Below the pieces are notes generated by a model, which saw only the letters and a program-made list of their open reading frames with translations, did no database searches and had not been told where the DNA came from. The position numbers and the translations under genes were made by a program. From Bacillus sp. AZ43 (GTDB lineage: Bacteria; Actinomycetota; Actinomycetes; Mycobacteriales; Geodermatophilaceae), in NCBI GenBank assembly GCA_004570425.1, contig SPQJ01000028.1, positions 1 to 54,757 of the forward strand: a stretch of DNA of 54,757 bases, in the 5' to 3' direction. Position 1 is the stretch's first letter. The number at the start of each line of letters is the position of its first letter. Below, piece after piece: positions 43,220 to 51,371 of this stretch.

Positions 43220-43375
43220 TCAGTCGACCGTGACGTCGGTGAACGGCAGCAGTGGCTCCACCTCGGGGAAGACGACGAAGAGCAGCAGCGCGCAGACCGC
43301 GAGGACGAGCACGAGGGCTGCCAGCGCCTTGGCGCCGGTGTTCCCGGGCAGGTGCCGCCAGATCCAGCTGTACAT
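43220..43375 (-). CDS. small membrane protein paired with sortase E
   Basis: 51 residues: MYSWIWRHLPGNTGAKAL, one transmembrane helix (about 16-38) and the tail PLLPFTDVTVD. I recognise this as a conserved actinobacterial small protein that in Streptomyces lies beside the class E sortase near crgA-pabA; function unknown. ATG 43375 is preceded by GGAG on the minus strand. It lies 41 bases after the sortase stop, in the same operon. Confidence 0.85.
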   Translation of the reverse strand: MYSWIWRHLPGNTGAKALAALVLVLAVCALLLFVVFPEVEPLLPFTDVTVD

Positions 43376-43416
43376 GGGAGTTCTCCGGTCTCGGGTGCGG
43401 TCGGGCGGGGGCCGGG

Positions 43417-44277
43417 TCAGCCGGCCAGCGCCGGCGGGCCGTCCGGGGCGGACGCCTTGCTCACCGGCGCGCCGTCGAGCCGGGCGTGGACGATCAGCCG
43501 CTGGGCGGCGGAGTACTTGGGGTGGCAGGTGGTGAGCGTGAGGTACGCGCCGGACGTCGGCCCGTCCACGCCCCCGCCGGGCGTCGGCGAGATGACCGCG
43601 ACGTCCTCGGGCCGGACGATCCGCTGGCCGGGGATGCCGCTGGGGTCGGTGCGGAAGTCGCCCGTCGCCGCGTCGCCCAGCACCCGGTAGACGTACCAGT
43701 TCTGCTCGGTCTCGACCACGATCGCGTCGCCGGGCCGCATCCGATCCAGGTCGAGGAAGGGCGAGCCCCGCCCCACGCGGTGGCCGGCCACGGCGAAGTT
43801 GCCCTCCTGCCCGGGCATGGCGGTGTCCAGGTAGTGGCCGGGGCCCTGGGCGAGCTGGACCTGCGCGGTGCCCTCGACGACGACCCGCTCGTAGTCGTCG
43901 CCCAGCCGCGGGATGTGCAGCACGGCGAAGGGCTGGCCCAGGTCGACGTCGATGGTCTCGGGCGCCGGAGCGGGCGCGGGAGCCGGAGCCGGAGCGCCCT
44001 CCGACGGCGGCGCGGTCGGGGCCGGGGCCGTGACCGTGGGGGCGTCCGCCCACTGCTGCTCGATCTGCTCGGCGAGCTGGTCCTGCTCGCGGTCGGCCAG
44101 GAAATCGGTCACGTAGAGCTCGTAGACGACGAACAGCAGGGCGACGAGGCCGATCGTGATGAGCGTCTGGCCGATGCCGCGGGCGAGCGTCCTGAGGCGG
44201 TCGGCCCACCGCCGCGGCGGCGTCTCCGGTCGTGCCTCGGCCGGCGGCTGCTCGACATCGACTGCGCTGCTCACCAC
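43417..44277 (-). CDS. srtE: class E sortase
   Basis: 286 residues: N-terminal cytoplasmic stretch, transmembrane helix about 38-58, a Pro/Ala-rich linker, then the sortase barrel about 108-270. Catalytic His166 in VAGHRVGRG, Cys251 in TLTTCHP, Arg260 in AAQRLIVHARL. TLTTC is the class E signature. It joins proteins with a LAXTG signal to the envelope. The substrate encoded immediately upstream (44415-45440) ends in LAYTG. GTG 44277. Confidence 0.95.
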   Translation of the reverse strand: MVSSAVDVEQPPAEARPETPPRRWADRLRTLARGIGQTLITIGLVALLFVVYELYVTDFLADREQDQLAEQIEQQWADAPTVTAPAPTAPPSEGAPAPAPAPAPAPETIDVDLGQPFAVLHIPRLGDDYERVVVEGTAQVQLAQGPGHYLDTAMPGQEGNFAVAGHRVGRGSPFLDLDRMRPGDAIVVETEQNWYVYRVLGDAATGDFRTDPSGIPGQRIVRPEDVAVISPTPGGGVDGPTSGAYLTLTTCHPKYSAAQRLIVHARLDGAPVSKASAPDGPPALAG

Positions 44278-44414
44278 GGTTCCTGTTCTGCCTGAGGTGT
44301 GGGGGTCGGGCGTCGCCCGCCGGACCTGGGTCCGGACGGGCGACCCCCTGGGTGGAGCCCGGCCCGCCGCCCGTCATGGTCCGGACGGCGGGCCGGTGGT
44401 TCGGACGGCCTGGT

Positions 44415-45440
44415 TCAGACGGCCTGGGTGCTGGTCTTGCGACGGCCGGCCAGCGTCAGGGCGCCGCCCGCGCCGAGGGCGAGGAGGCCCAGGGTGAGCG
44501 GGGCGGTGGTCTCAGCTCCGGTGTAGGCGAGCTGGCCCTTGGGCTGGGCGGAGGTGTTCATCGGCGCCCGGTGGTAGGTCGGGGCGGCCTTCTTGGTGTG
44601 CGCCGCCGGGGCCGCGGCCTTGTGGTCGCGGTGGTGGTCGGCGTGCGGGTGGCCGTACTCGTCGCAGTGGTAGGCGGCGCCGCCGATCGAGGCGTTGCTC
44701 GATCCGCAGATGTCACCGCTGTCCACGTTGATGTTGTTGGTGACGCTGCTGTCGATCGTGATCGAGCAGTAGACGTCGCCCTCCTTCGAGTAGCAGTACA
44801 GCTCGGGGTCGTTGTCGCCGGTGTTGTTCTCGACGATCACGACGTTGCCGGTGTTGCTGTTGCCACCCTCGGCGTCGTTCTCGAGGTCGATCTCGGTGTC
44901 GTTCTCGATCTCGGACTCGTTGCCGCTCTCGGCGTCGTTGCCGAAGGGGAACTTGCCCTTGTCGCCACCGTTGGCCTCGGCGTACTGGTCGACGTCGTTG
45001 TTGTTGACCACGTCGGGTCCGCTGGCGGCGTCGCCGTCGATGGAGCCGTTGCTCGAGTTCTTGATCGAGCCGCTGTCGACGTCGAGGTTGTTCGTGGCGG
45101 AGCTGTCGATGACCAGCTCCACGTGGACGTCGCCCTCCTTGCTGCCGGCGGCGATGCCCGGGTCGTTGTTCCCGGTGTTGTTGGTGACGACGACCTTGTT
45201 GCCGGTGTTGCTGTTGCCGCCCTCGGCGTCGTTCTCGACGTCGATCTCGGTGTCGTTCTCGATGTTGCTGTAGTTGCCGGCCCCGGCGCCCGAGCCGGCA
45301 CCGCTGCCGCCGTTGGCTTCGGCGCCCTGGTTGACGTCGTTGTTGTTCTCGACGTCCGCGCTGGCCACCGCCTGGCCGAGGAAGAGCATTCCTCCGGCCA
45401 TACCGGCGATGGCGAGTCCGTTCCTCACGGATCGATTCAT
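44415..45440 (-). CDS. LAXTG surface protein with two internal repeats
   Basis: 341 residues: signal peptide about 1-28 (GQAVASA cleavage), two homologous Asn/Asp-rich repeats (29-141 and 143-258), a His/Ala linker (259-300) and a class E sorting signal LAYTG (304-308) with hydrophobic helix and RRK tail. Shared repeat blocks: NNNDV, EANGG, IENDTEID, ENDAEGGNSNTGN, KEGDV, DSS-TNN-VDSG. The second repeat has four cysteines (216, 225, 245, 259) not found in the first. Anchored to the wall by the adjacent sortase. No named family; a beta-rich adhesin or amyloid-like surface protein is possible. ATG 45440 follows AAGGA. Confidence 0.88.
   Translation of the reverse strand: MNRSVRNGLAIAGMAGGMLFLGQAVASADVENNNDVNQGAEANGGSGAGSGAGAGNYSNIENDTEIDVENDAEGGNSNTGNKVVVTNNTGNNDPGIAAGSKEGDVHVELVIDSSATNNLDVDSGSIKNSSNGSIDGDAASGPDVVNNNDVDQYAEANGGDKGKFPFGNDAESGNESEIENDTEIDLENDAEGGNSNTGNVVIVENNTGDNDPELYCYSKEGDVYCSITIDSSVTNNINVDSGDICGSSNASIGGAAYHCDEYGHPHADHHRDHKAAAPAAHTKKAAPTYHRAPMNTSAQPKGQLAYTGAETTAPLTLGLLALGAGGALTLAGRRKTSTQAV
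44667..45014 (-). repeat. internal repeat copy 2 (codons 143-258)
   Basis: Encodes residues 143-258 of the LAXTG protein. It shares long near-identical DNA words with copy 1, such as the segment coding ENDAEGGNSNTGN, showing a recent tandem duplication. Confidence 0.85.
45018..45356 (-). repeat. internal repeat copy 1 (codons 29-141)
   Basis: Encodes residues 29-141 of the LAXTG protein, next to copy 2. Its Gly/Ala-rich stretch (SGAGSGAGAG) replaces the KGKFPFGNDAESG stretch of copy 2. Confidence 0.85.
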
Positions 45441-45600
45441 CGTGCGTTCCTTAGGATGGGTGCGCGCCATCGGGCCCTGAGAAAGTGCGATGACGCGCTG
45501 GTGATGGGTGACGTCGGGGCGGCTGCGCAGCCTCACTGGGTCGTGATGTGCCCCCCGTGGCACACCTGGGACGACAGGAGCTGCTGCGCGAGCGGCCGCG

Positions 45601-46632
45601 TCAGTCCGGCCGGGTGGCGGGGTCGGTCGCCGTGGTGGCGGGCGACCCCGCTTCCGTCGCCGGCACCGTGGTGTCGGTCGCGGCGAGGGAGAACTCCAGC
45701 GGGGCGCCGAGCAGCGCCGCCGCGACGGCGCCCTTCGGCGTGCCCGGGCCGGCGCCCTGACCGCTGCAGCCGGCACCGCCGACAGTCGTCGACGGAGCCG
45801 TCGGGGCGGTGGGGGCCGGGGTCTGCGGTGCGGGAGGCGCGGGCTCCGGAGCCGGGCCGGCCGGTGCCACGACGTGCTCGGCCAGCAGGGCCGTGGTCGG
45901 AACGGTGCCGGTCGGGGCGGGCGCCACGAGCGCCTTCCGGGGTGCGGTCCGGTCGGCGGCCGCGGGGGCAGCCGGCTGGGCGGTGGCCGGGGCGCTCTCC
46001 GCCACGGTGGGGGCGGGCGCGGGGCAGATCGGGACGTCGCCGGCCGTGGACGAGGGAGCGACGTCGGCCGGGCGATCGCACGCCTCGCCCGCGGTGGCGG
46101 CGGCGGTCGTCGCCGTGCAGGACTCGGCACCTCCGGACGAGGAGGCCACGACCGTGGTCACCGTGGTGGTCCCGTCACCGTCGCCGGTGGAGGTCGACAG
46201 CACGGTGACGGAGCCGCCGGTCGAGGAGGACGTGGTCACCGTCGTGGTGCCCGGAGGCGGTCCGGCGTCGGCGGCCGGCTCCCCGTCCGGCTTCGCCGCT
46301 GTCGTGGGCGGCGGCGTCGGGGCCGGGGACGACGTCGGCGTGACCTCGCTCTGGGTGACCGTCGTCGTGGAGGTCGTCTGGTTCGAGGCGGTGCCCGACG
46401 AGCTCACCGAGACCGTCGACGTCTGGGTCGTCGTGGTGGTCGAGGTCGCCTGCGCCGGGGCCTGCGCGGTGGACGCGACCGGCTCCTCGGCCCGGGCACT
46501 GGCCTCGGTGCCGACGGCGATGCAGGCGTAGGCGCCCGCACCGAGGAAGCACGCGGCGGCGGTCCGGCGCAGCCAGGTCCACCGGGCAGCCGACGGCACG
46601 AGGCCGTCAGCGGTCGGGGTGGTCCTGGTCAT
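45601..46632 (-). CDS. secreted Thr/Ser/Pro-rich protein
   Basis: 343 residues: an N-terminal helix about 27-45 as signal peptide (CFLGAGAYACIAVG, EASARAEE), then a low-complexity Thr/Ser-rich region (about 60-175), a central Cys-containing stretch (ESCTATTAAATAGEACD, VPICPAPAP) and a Pro/Ala-rich C-terminal half ending ATRPD. No LAXTG signal. No named family. It is the first gene of the sortase cassette (same strand, 160 bases before the LAXTG gene) and ATG 46632 has a TAGCGT box 7 bases upstream. Low complexity makes coding less certain, but the signal peptide and context support it. Confidence 0.7.
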   Translation of the reverse strand: MTRTTPTADGLVPSAARWTWLRRTAAACFLGAGAYACIAVGTEASARAEEPVASTAQAPAQATSTTTTTQTSTVSVSSSGTASNQTTSTTTVTQSEVTPTSSPAPTPPPTTAAKPDGEPAADAGPPPGTTTVTTSSSTGGSVTVLSTSTGDGDGTTTVTTVVASSSGGAESCTATTAAATAGEACDRPADVAPSSTAGDVPICPAPAPTVAESAPATAQPAAPAAADRTAPRKALVAPAPTGTVPTTALLAEHVVAPAGPAPEPAPPAPQTPAPTAPTAPSTTVGGAGCSGQGAGPGTPKGAVAAALLGAPLEFSLAATDTTVPATEAGSPATTATDPATRPD

Positions 46633-46639
46633 GGGGCGG

Positions 46640-46645
46640 ACGCTA
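46640..46645 (-). promoter_or_regulatory. -10 box (TAGCGT) of the Thr-rich gene / sortase cassette
   Basis: On the minus strand TAGCGT is followed by seven bases and ATG 46632. It may drive the whole four-gene cassette. Confidence 0.45.
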
Positions 46646-46766
46646 GGAAGAGCCGCCGATCCTGACCAGGAAGTGCTGCACCGCTAAGAAAGGTGCGGCG
46701 TGTCACACGCGCTCCCTCGAATGGGGGATTGCGGAGAGTGACCGAAATCGAGCCGTTATCGTCTCT

Positions 46767-46783
46767 GGTATCACGGTGATACC
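46767..46783. promoter_or_regulatory. 17-bp operator-like inverted repeat
   Basis: GGTATCAC, a single G, GTGATACC: a perfect 8-bp inverted repeat 43 bases upstream of the RHH antitoxin-like gene. This is the form of site bound by ribbon-helix-helix antitoxins for autoregulation. Confidence 0.65.
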
Positions 46784-46825
46784 TGCTCGACTCGGAGCCG
46801 GAACACCACACGGGGGTGGCCAGGC

Positions 46826-47038
46826 ATGGCGATGACGCTCCGGTTGAGCCCGGCACAGACCGAGGCGCTCCGCCGCCGGGCCGTGGCGGAGGGCGCGTCG
46901 ATGCAGGACGTCGCCCGGCGCGCGGTGGAGGCCTACATCCGGGCCCACGAGCCCGAGGTCCCTCTCGCCGTCGTGATCGACGAGGAGCTGACCCGGTTCA
47001 CCGGGGCGGTGGAGCAGTTGGCCCGATGGCGGGACTGA
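46826..47038 (+). CDS. ribbon-helix-helix (CopG-like) antitoxin-type protein
   Basis: 70 residues from ATG 46826 (an ATG two codons later also fits). N-terminal strand MTLRLSP, then helix-turn-helix segments TEALRRRAVAEGASMQDVARRAVEAYIR, the FitA/CopG-type RHH fold, and a C-terminal tail that would bind the toxin. It overlaps the downstream Doc-like gene by 13 bases and has an inverted repeat upstream. Confidence 0.82.
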   Translation: MAMTLRLSPAQTEALRRRAVAEGASMQDVARRAVEAYIRAHEPEVPLAVVIDEELTRFTGAVEQLARWRD

Positions 47039-47394
47039 GCCTCGAGGACCTGCTGGAGGTGGCCCGGCGCGCGGTGGGTCCGCACGTGCGGGTCCGGGAT
47101 CCCGGGCTGCTGGCCGCGGCTTTGGCGCGCGTCGACGCGCGGGCCCACGGCAAGGAGGTCTACGGGAGCGTCGAGGAGCAGGCCGCCGCGCTGCTCCACT
47201 CCCTCGCCACGACCGCTCCGCTCGTCGGGGGCAACCGGCCCTTCGCGTGGGCCGCCACCGCCGTGTACCTCGCGCGACGCGGACGGCCGTCCACCCTCGG
47301 CGACGCCGACGCGGTGTCCCTCGTCACCGACGTGGTGACGGGCCGGGTCGAGGACGTCGCGGTGATCGCCGGGCGGCTGTTCGCCACGCCCTGA
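47026..47394 (+). CDS. Fic/Doc-like toxin component
   Basis: 122 residues: helical Doc-like protein with EEQAAALLHSLATTAPLVGG and NRPFAWAATAVYLARRG. The region aligned with the Doc motif HPFxxGNKR reads APLVGGNRPFAWAA here, so the catalytic His is Ala and the KR pair is RP. Similar degenerate proteins are annotated as Fic-family toxin components in Streptomyces. ATG 47026 lies inside the antitoxin gene, the usual coupled arrangement. Enzyme activity is doubtful. Confidence 0.7.
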   Translation: MAGLSLEDLLEVARRAVGPHVRVRDPGLLAAALARVDARAHGKEVYGSVEEQAAALLHSLATTAPLVGGNRPFAWAATAVYLARRGRPSTLGDADAVSLVTDVVTGRVEDVAVIAGRLFATP

Positions 47395-47428
47395 GCCGCC
47401 CGGGGCCGGTGTCGTCGGCTCCCGGCCG

Positions 47429-47434
47429 TACGGT
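47429..47434 (+). promoter_or_regulatory. -10 box (TACGGT), leaderless-type, for aidB-like gene
   Basis: TACGGT, seven bases, then ATG 47442, with no ribosome binding site. Confidence 0.45.
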
Positions 47435-47441
47435 GCCGACC

Positions 47442-49061
47442 ATGGGCTCGACGCACGAGGTGACCAACCAGGTCCCGCCGCTCTCCGGCCACGACCCGAT
47501 CGCGGGTGACGCCGCGCTCGCCGAGGCGTGCCTGCGGCACGCCGACGCCGCCACGCTGGGTTCGCTGGCCGACCTCGGCCGGCTCGCCGGCAGCGAGCAG
47601 GCCCTGGAATGGGGGCGGCTGGCCAACGAGAACCCCCCGCGGCTGCGGACCCACGACCGGTACGGCCACCGGATCGACGAGGTGGAGTTCCACCCCGCCT
47701 GGCACGAGCTCATGCGCACCGCGGTGGGCAACGGGCTCGCCGGCGCGCCCTGGTCAGATCCGTCGCCGCACGCGCACGTGCGCCGCGCCGTCGGCTACCT
47801 GGGCTGGACGCAGGTCGAGATGGGGCACGGCTGCCCGGTCACCATGACCTACGCGGCCGTGCCCGCGCTGCGCCGCACGCCGGAGCTGGCCGCCCGGTTC
47901 GAGCCCGGCCTGACCAGCCGCGAGTACCGCTTCGGCCTGGCCGAGCCGACGGGCAAGCCGGGCCTGGTGGCCGGCATGGGGATGACCGAGAAGCAGGGCG
48001 GCTCCGACGTCCGCGCCAACACCACGCGCGCCGTCGCGCAGCCCGACGGCTCGTACCGGCTGACCGGGCACAAGTGGTTCACCTCCGCCCCGATGAGCGA
48101 CCTCTTCCTGGTGCTCGCGCAGCTGGACGAGGGGGTCTCGTGCTTCGTCGTGCCGCGGGTGCTGCCCGACGGCAGCCGCAACGTGTTCCACGTGCAACGT
48201 CTGAAGGACAAGCTCGGCGACCGGTCCAACGCCTCCAGCGAGGTGGAGTTCGACGGGACGACGGGCTGGCTGGTCGGCGAGGCGGGGCGCGGGGTCCCGG
48301 CGATCATCGAGATGGTCAACATGACCCGGCTGGACTGCGTCCTCGGGTCGGCCGCCACCGTGCGGGCGGCGCTCACCCAGGCGATCCACCACGCCCGCCA
48401 CCGCCGCGCCTTCGGCGCCCTGCTCGTCGACCAGCCGCTCATGCAGAACGTGCTGGCCGACCTGGCCGTCGAGAGTGAGGCGGCCACCGCCCTGGCGATC
48501 CGCCTCGCCGCCGCGGTGGACGCGCGCGAGCACGCCTTCCTGCGGCTGGCCGGCGCCGCGGCCAAGTTCTGGGTGTGCAAGCGCACCCCGGGCGTGGTGG
48601 CCGAGGCCATGGAGGTGCTCGGCGGCAACGGCTACGTCGAGGACTCGGGGCTGCCGCGCCTCTACCGGCAGTCGCCGCTGAACTCGATCTGGGAGGGCTC
48701 GGGCAACGTGATGGCGCTCGACGTGCTCCGGGCGATGGGGCGTTCCTCGGACACCCTCGCCGCGGTGACCGAGGAGATCGACCTCGCCCGCGGTGCCGAC
48801 GGCCGCCTGGACGCCGCCGTGAAGCGGTTGCAGGCCGAGCTGGGCGACCCCGAGGCGCTGCCCTTCCGGGCGCGCCGGATCGCCGGTCTGCTGGCGCTGT
48901 GCCTGCAGGGTTCGCTGCTCGTCCGGCACGCTCCCGACGCGGTCGCGGACGCGTTCTGCGCCTCTCGCCTGGGCGAACACGCCGCCGGCGTCCTGGGCCT
49001 CCTCCCGCCCGCGACGCAGGCGTCGAAGATCATCGAACGGGCGTCGATCGCCCCTGTCTGA
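47442..49061 (+). CDS. aidB: AidB-type acyl-CoA dehydrogenase-like flavoprotein
   Basis: 539 residues, close to E. coli AidB (541). Blocks: GHGCPVTMTYAAVPAL, GMTEKQGGSDVRANTT, SGHKWFTSAP-like GHKWFTSAPMSDLFLVL, RLKDKLGDRSNASSEVEF, EVLGGNGYVEDSGLPRLYR and NSIWEGSGNVMALDVLR, typical of the AidB branch, which binds FAD and DNA and is induced by alkylation damage in E. coli. No ada gene is nearby. ATG 47442. Confidence 0.9.
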   Translation: MGSTHEVTNQVPPLSGHDPIAGDAALAEACLRHADAATLGSLADLGRLAGSEQALEWGRLANENPPRLRTHDRYGHRIDEVEFHPAWHELMRTAVGNGLAGAPWSDPSPHAHVRRAVGYLGWTQVEMGHGCPVTMTYAAVPALRRTPELAARFEPGLTSREYRFGLAEPTGKPGLVAGMGMTEKQGGSDVRANTTRAVAQPDGSYRLTGHKWFTSAPMSDLFLVLAQLDEGVSCFVVPRVLPDGSRNVFHVQRLKDKLGDRSNASSEVEFDGTTGWLVGEAGRGVPAIIEMVNMTRLDCVLGSAATVRAALTQAIHHARHRRAFGALLVDQPLMQNVLADLAVESEAATALAIRLAAAVDAREHAFLRLAGAAAKFWVCKRTPGVVAEAMEVLGGNGYVEDSGLPRLYRQSPLNSIWEGSGNVMALDVLRAMGRSSDTLAAVTEEIDLARGADGRLDAAVKRLQAELGDPEALPFRARRIAGLLALCLQGSLLVRHAPDAVADAFCASRLGEHAAGVLGLLPPATQASKIIERASIAPV

Positions 49062-49182
49062 TCCTGCCCGGGACTGACTACTCTCGACGTCATCCACGGA
49101 CACCGGCAGCGATGCCGGAACGGTTCCGTGTCGTCATCTCCGCCATGGGCGGAGCGGCCACCAGCGGACGAGAGCGGGCAGC

Positions 49183-51303
49183 GTGCACCCAGTCGGCGAC
49201 GGCCCTCTCCCCGAGGGGTCCGACGTGCTGGCCGGCGTCCCCGACGCGGTCTACCGCCTCGACACCGACGGCCGGTTCACGTACCTCAACGCCGCGGCCG
49301 AGGTCCTGCTCGAGCACCGGGCCGCGGAGCTGCTCGGTCGTCGCGCGATCGATCTCTTCCCCGCGATCAAGGGGTCGATCGCGCAGGAGCAGGTCCGTGA
49401 GGTGCTCGACGAGGGGCGGCCCCGCCAGTTCGAGTACTACTACGAGCCGCAGGACCGCTGGTACGAGGTCCGGGCGTTCCCGGACCCGGACGGCGTCGCC
49501 GTGCTGCTCCGCGACGTCGACGCGCGGCGCCGCGCCGACCTGGAACGCGAGGCCGCGCTCCGCGAGCTGACGGCCGTCCTCGAGGCCCTGCCGTCGGCCA
49601 CCGTGCTGGTCGACGAGGGTGGCCGGATCCTGGTCACCAACCGTGCCTGGGTCGCCGACGGCGAGCTCCTGCGCAGCGGCGGTGTCGAGCCGGGCGGCGT
49701 GGGCGACCTGTACCTCGACTGCATGGCCCGCGGTCTCACCTCCGGCCACCACGCCGCGATCGCCGCGGGCATCACGCGGCTGCAGGCCGAGGACCCGTCC
49801 GACCCGCCGGGCTCCTTCGACCACGAGTACGCGACGCAGCTCGGGTCGTTCGCGAGGTGGTTCCACCTGCAGGCGGCCCGGGTCCCGTCCTCGCGGCGCG
49901 TCGTGGTGACCCACACCGACGTGACGGAGCGGGTGCGCGGCGAGCAGGCGCTGGCCTGGAAGGCCGGGCACGACGAGCTCACCGGTCTGCCCAACCGCGC
50001 GACGCTGCTCGACATGACCGCCGACGCGCTGGCGGTCGGCGCGCCCGGCGCCCCGGGAACGGCGCTGCTGGTCCTCGACCTCGACGGGTTCAAGACCGTC
50101 AACGACTCGCTGGGCCACCAGTTGGGCGACCGGCTGCTGCGGCAGGTGGGGGAGCGGCTGGCCGAGCAGGTCCGGCCCGGGGACGCCGTGGGGCGGCTCG
50201 GCGGGGACCAGTTCGTCGTCCTCGCCCGCGAGTGCGACCAGGCCGAGGCGGCCGCCCTGGCGTTCCGCCTGCAGTCGACGTTCACGTCCCCCTTCACCGC
50301 GTCCGGCATCTCCGTGCCGCTGTCGGCGAGCATCGGCGTGGCCGTGTCGCGGCCCGACGTCCGGGACCCGCACCAGCTGCTCAGCGACGCCGACGCGGCG
50401 ATGTTCGCCGCCAAGAGCTCCGGCCGGGACCGCGTGCACCTGTTCTCGCCCGGGCTCCGGGAGGCCGCGCGCTGGCGGCTGGAGGTGGCGACCCGCCTGC
50501 GCGGGGACGCCATCGACCAGCTCGTCGTCCACTACCAGCCGGTGGTCCGCCTGGACACCGGCGAGGTCGAGGGCGTCGAGGCGCTGGTCCGCTGGCAGCA
50601 TCCCGAGCGGGGGCTGCTCCCGCCGGACTCCTTCCTGTCGGTGGCGGAGGAGACCGGCCAGGTCATCCCGATCACGCGGTGGCTGCTGCGCGAGACCACC
50701 CGCAAGGCCGCCGAGTGGGCCGAGCAGGGCCTGCCGCTGCGGATGTCGGTGAACGTGAGCGCCCGCCACTTCTCGGCGGAGACCCTGGTGCGCGACGTCC
50801 GGACGGCGCTGCGCGACTCCGGCCTGCCGGCCGACCAGCTGGTGCTGGAGCTGACCGAGACGAGCGTGGCCGAGGACCCCACCCGCGCCGAGGACCAGCT
50901 GACCGTGCTGCGCAGCTTCGGCGTCCGGGTCGCGATCGACGACTTCGGCACCGGCTGGTCCTCCCTGGCCCAGCTCTTCGCCCTGCCGATCGGCACGCTG
51001 AAGATCGACCGCTCCCTGCTCAACGCGGCCGAGCGCGCCGTCGCGGGGGAGACCGGCGCCGTCCTCACCGCCATCGTCGAGCTGACCCGGACCCTGGGCA
51101 TCAAGTCCGTGGCGGAGGGCATCGAGACCCCCGAGCACCTGCGGATGGTGCGGGCGGCCGGCTGCGACCACGGCCAGGGCTGGCTGCTCGGTCAGCCCAT
51201 GCCGGCCGAGGAGGTCCCCCGGTTCGTCCGGTCGGTCCAGGCGGCCGGCGGGGACCTCTGCGCGCTCGCCATCGCCGGGTCCGCCGCCTCCCGCGCCGGG
51301 TGA
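49183..51303 (+). CDS. PAS-PAS-GGDEF-EAL cyclic-di-GMP enzyme
   Basis: 706 residues: PAS about 12-115, second PAS-like about 125-240, GGDEF about 258-420 and EAL about 440-690. The GGDEF active site reads GGDQF (340-344), with RxxD I-site at Arg331-Asp334 five residues before it. The EAL site is intact: EALVRW (466-468 EAL), NVSARHF, ELTETS, DDFGTGWSSL, KSVAEGIE. The degenerate GGDEF suggests little cyclase activity, so net phosphodiesterase action with GGDEF as allosteric module is likely. GTG 49183. A PilZ receptor gene lies 1 kb downstream. Confidence 0.93.
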   Translation: MHPVGDGPLPEGSDVLAGVPDAVYRLDTDGRFTYLNAAAEVLLEHRAAELLGRRAIDLFPAIKGSIAQEQVREVLDEGRPRQFEYYYEPQDRWYEVRAFPDPDGVAVLLRDVDARRRADLEREAALRELTAVLEALPSATVLVDEGGRILVTNRAWVADGELLRSGGVEPGGVGDLYLDCMARGLTSGHHAAIAAGITRLQAEDPSDPPGSFDHEYATQLGSFARWFHLQAARVPSSRRVVVTHTDVTERVRGEQALAWKAGHDELTGLPNRATLLDMTADALAVGAPGAPGTALLVLDLDGFKTVNDSLGHQLGDRLLRQVGERLAEQVRPGDAVGRLGGDQFVVLARECDQAEAAALAFRLQSTFTSPFTASGISVPLSASIGVAVSRPDVRDPHQLLSDADAAMFAAKSSGRDRVHLFSPGLREAARWRLEVATRLRGDAIDQLVVHYQPVVRLDTGEVEGVEALVRWQHPERGLLPPDSFLSVAEETGQVIPITRWLLRETTRKAAEWAEQGLPLRMSVNVSARHFSAETLVRDVRTALRDSGLPADQLVLELTETSVAEDPTRAEDQLTVLRSFGVRVAIDDFGTGWSSLAQLFALPIGTLKIDRSLLNAAERAVAGETGAVLTAIVELTRTLGIKSVAEGIETPEHLRMVRAAGCDHGQGWLLGQPMPAEEVPRFVRSVQAAGGDLCALAIAGSAASRAG

Positions 51304-51371
51304 TCGGCCGCCGGACGGGGCGCCGGGCGACCGCCCCGGCGGGGCCGCCGCGGGCGCGGCAGACTGCACCC

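Noticed and set aside
44667-45356. CRISPR-like repetition
   Set aside because: The two repeats are long, coding, in frame and without spacers; no array of short direct repeats exists in the window.
44415-45440. Chaplin or curli identity for the LAXTG protein
   Set aside because: Chaplins are shorter with a different Cys/Gly pattern, and the repeats do not follow the curlin spacing; left as unnamed.
45533-46081. A 182-codon minus-strand frame inside the Thr-rich gene
   Set aside because: It overlaps the signal-peptide-bearing frame, has no start context or domain, and looks like a frame shadow.
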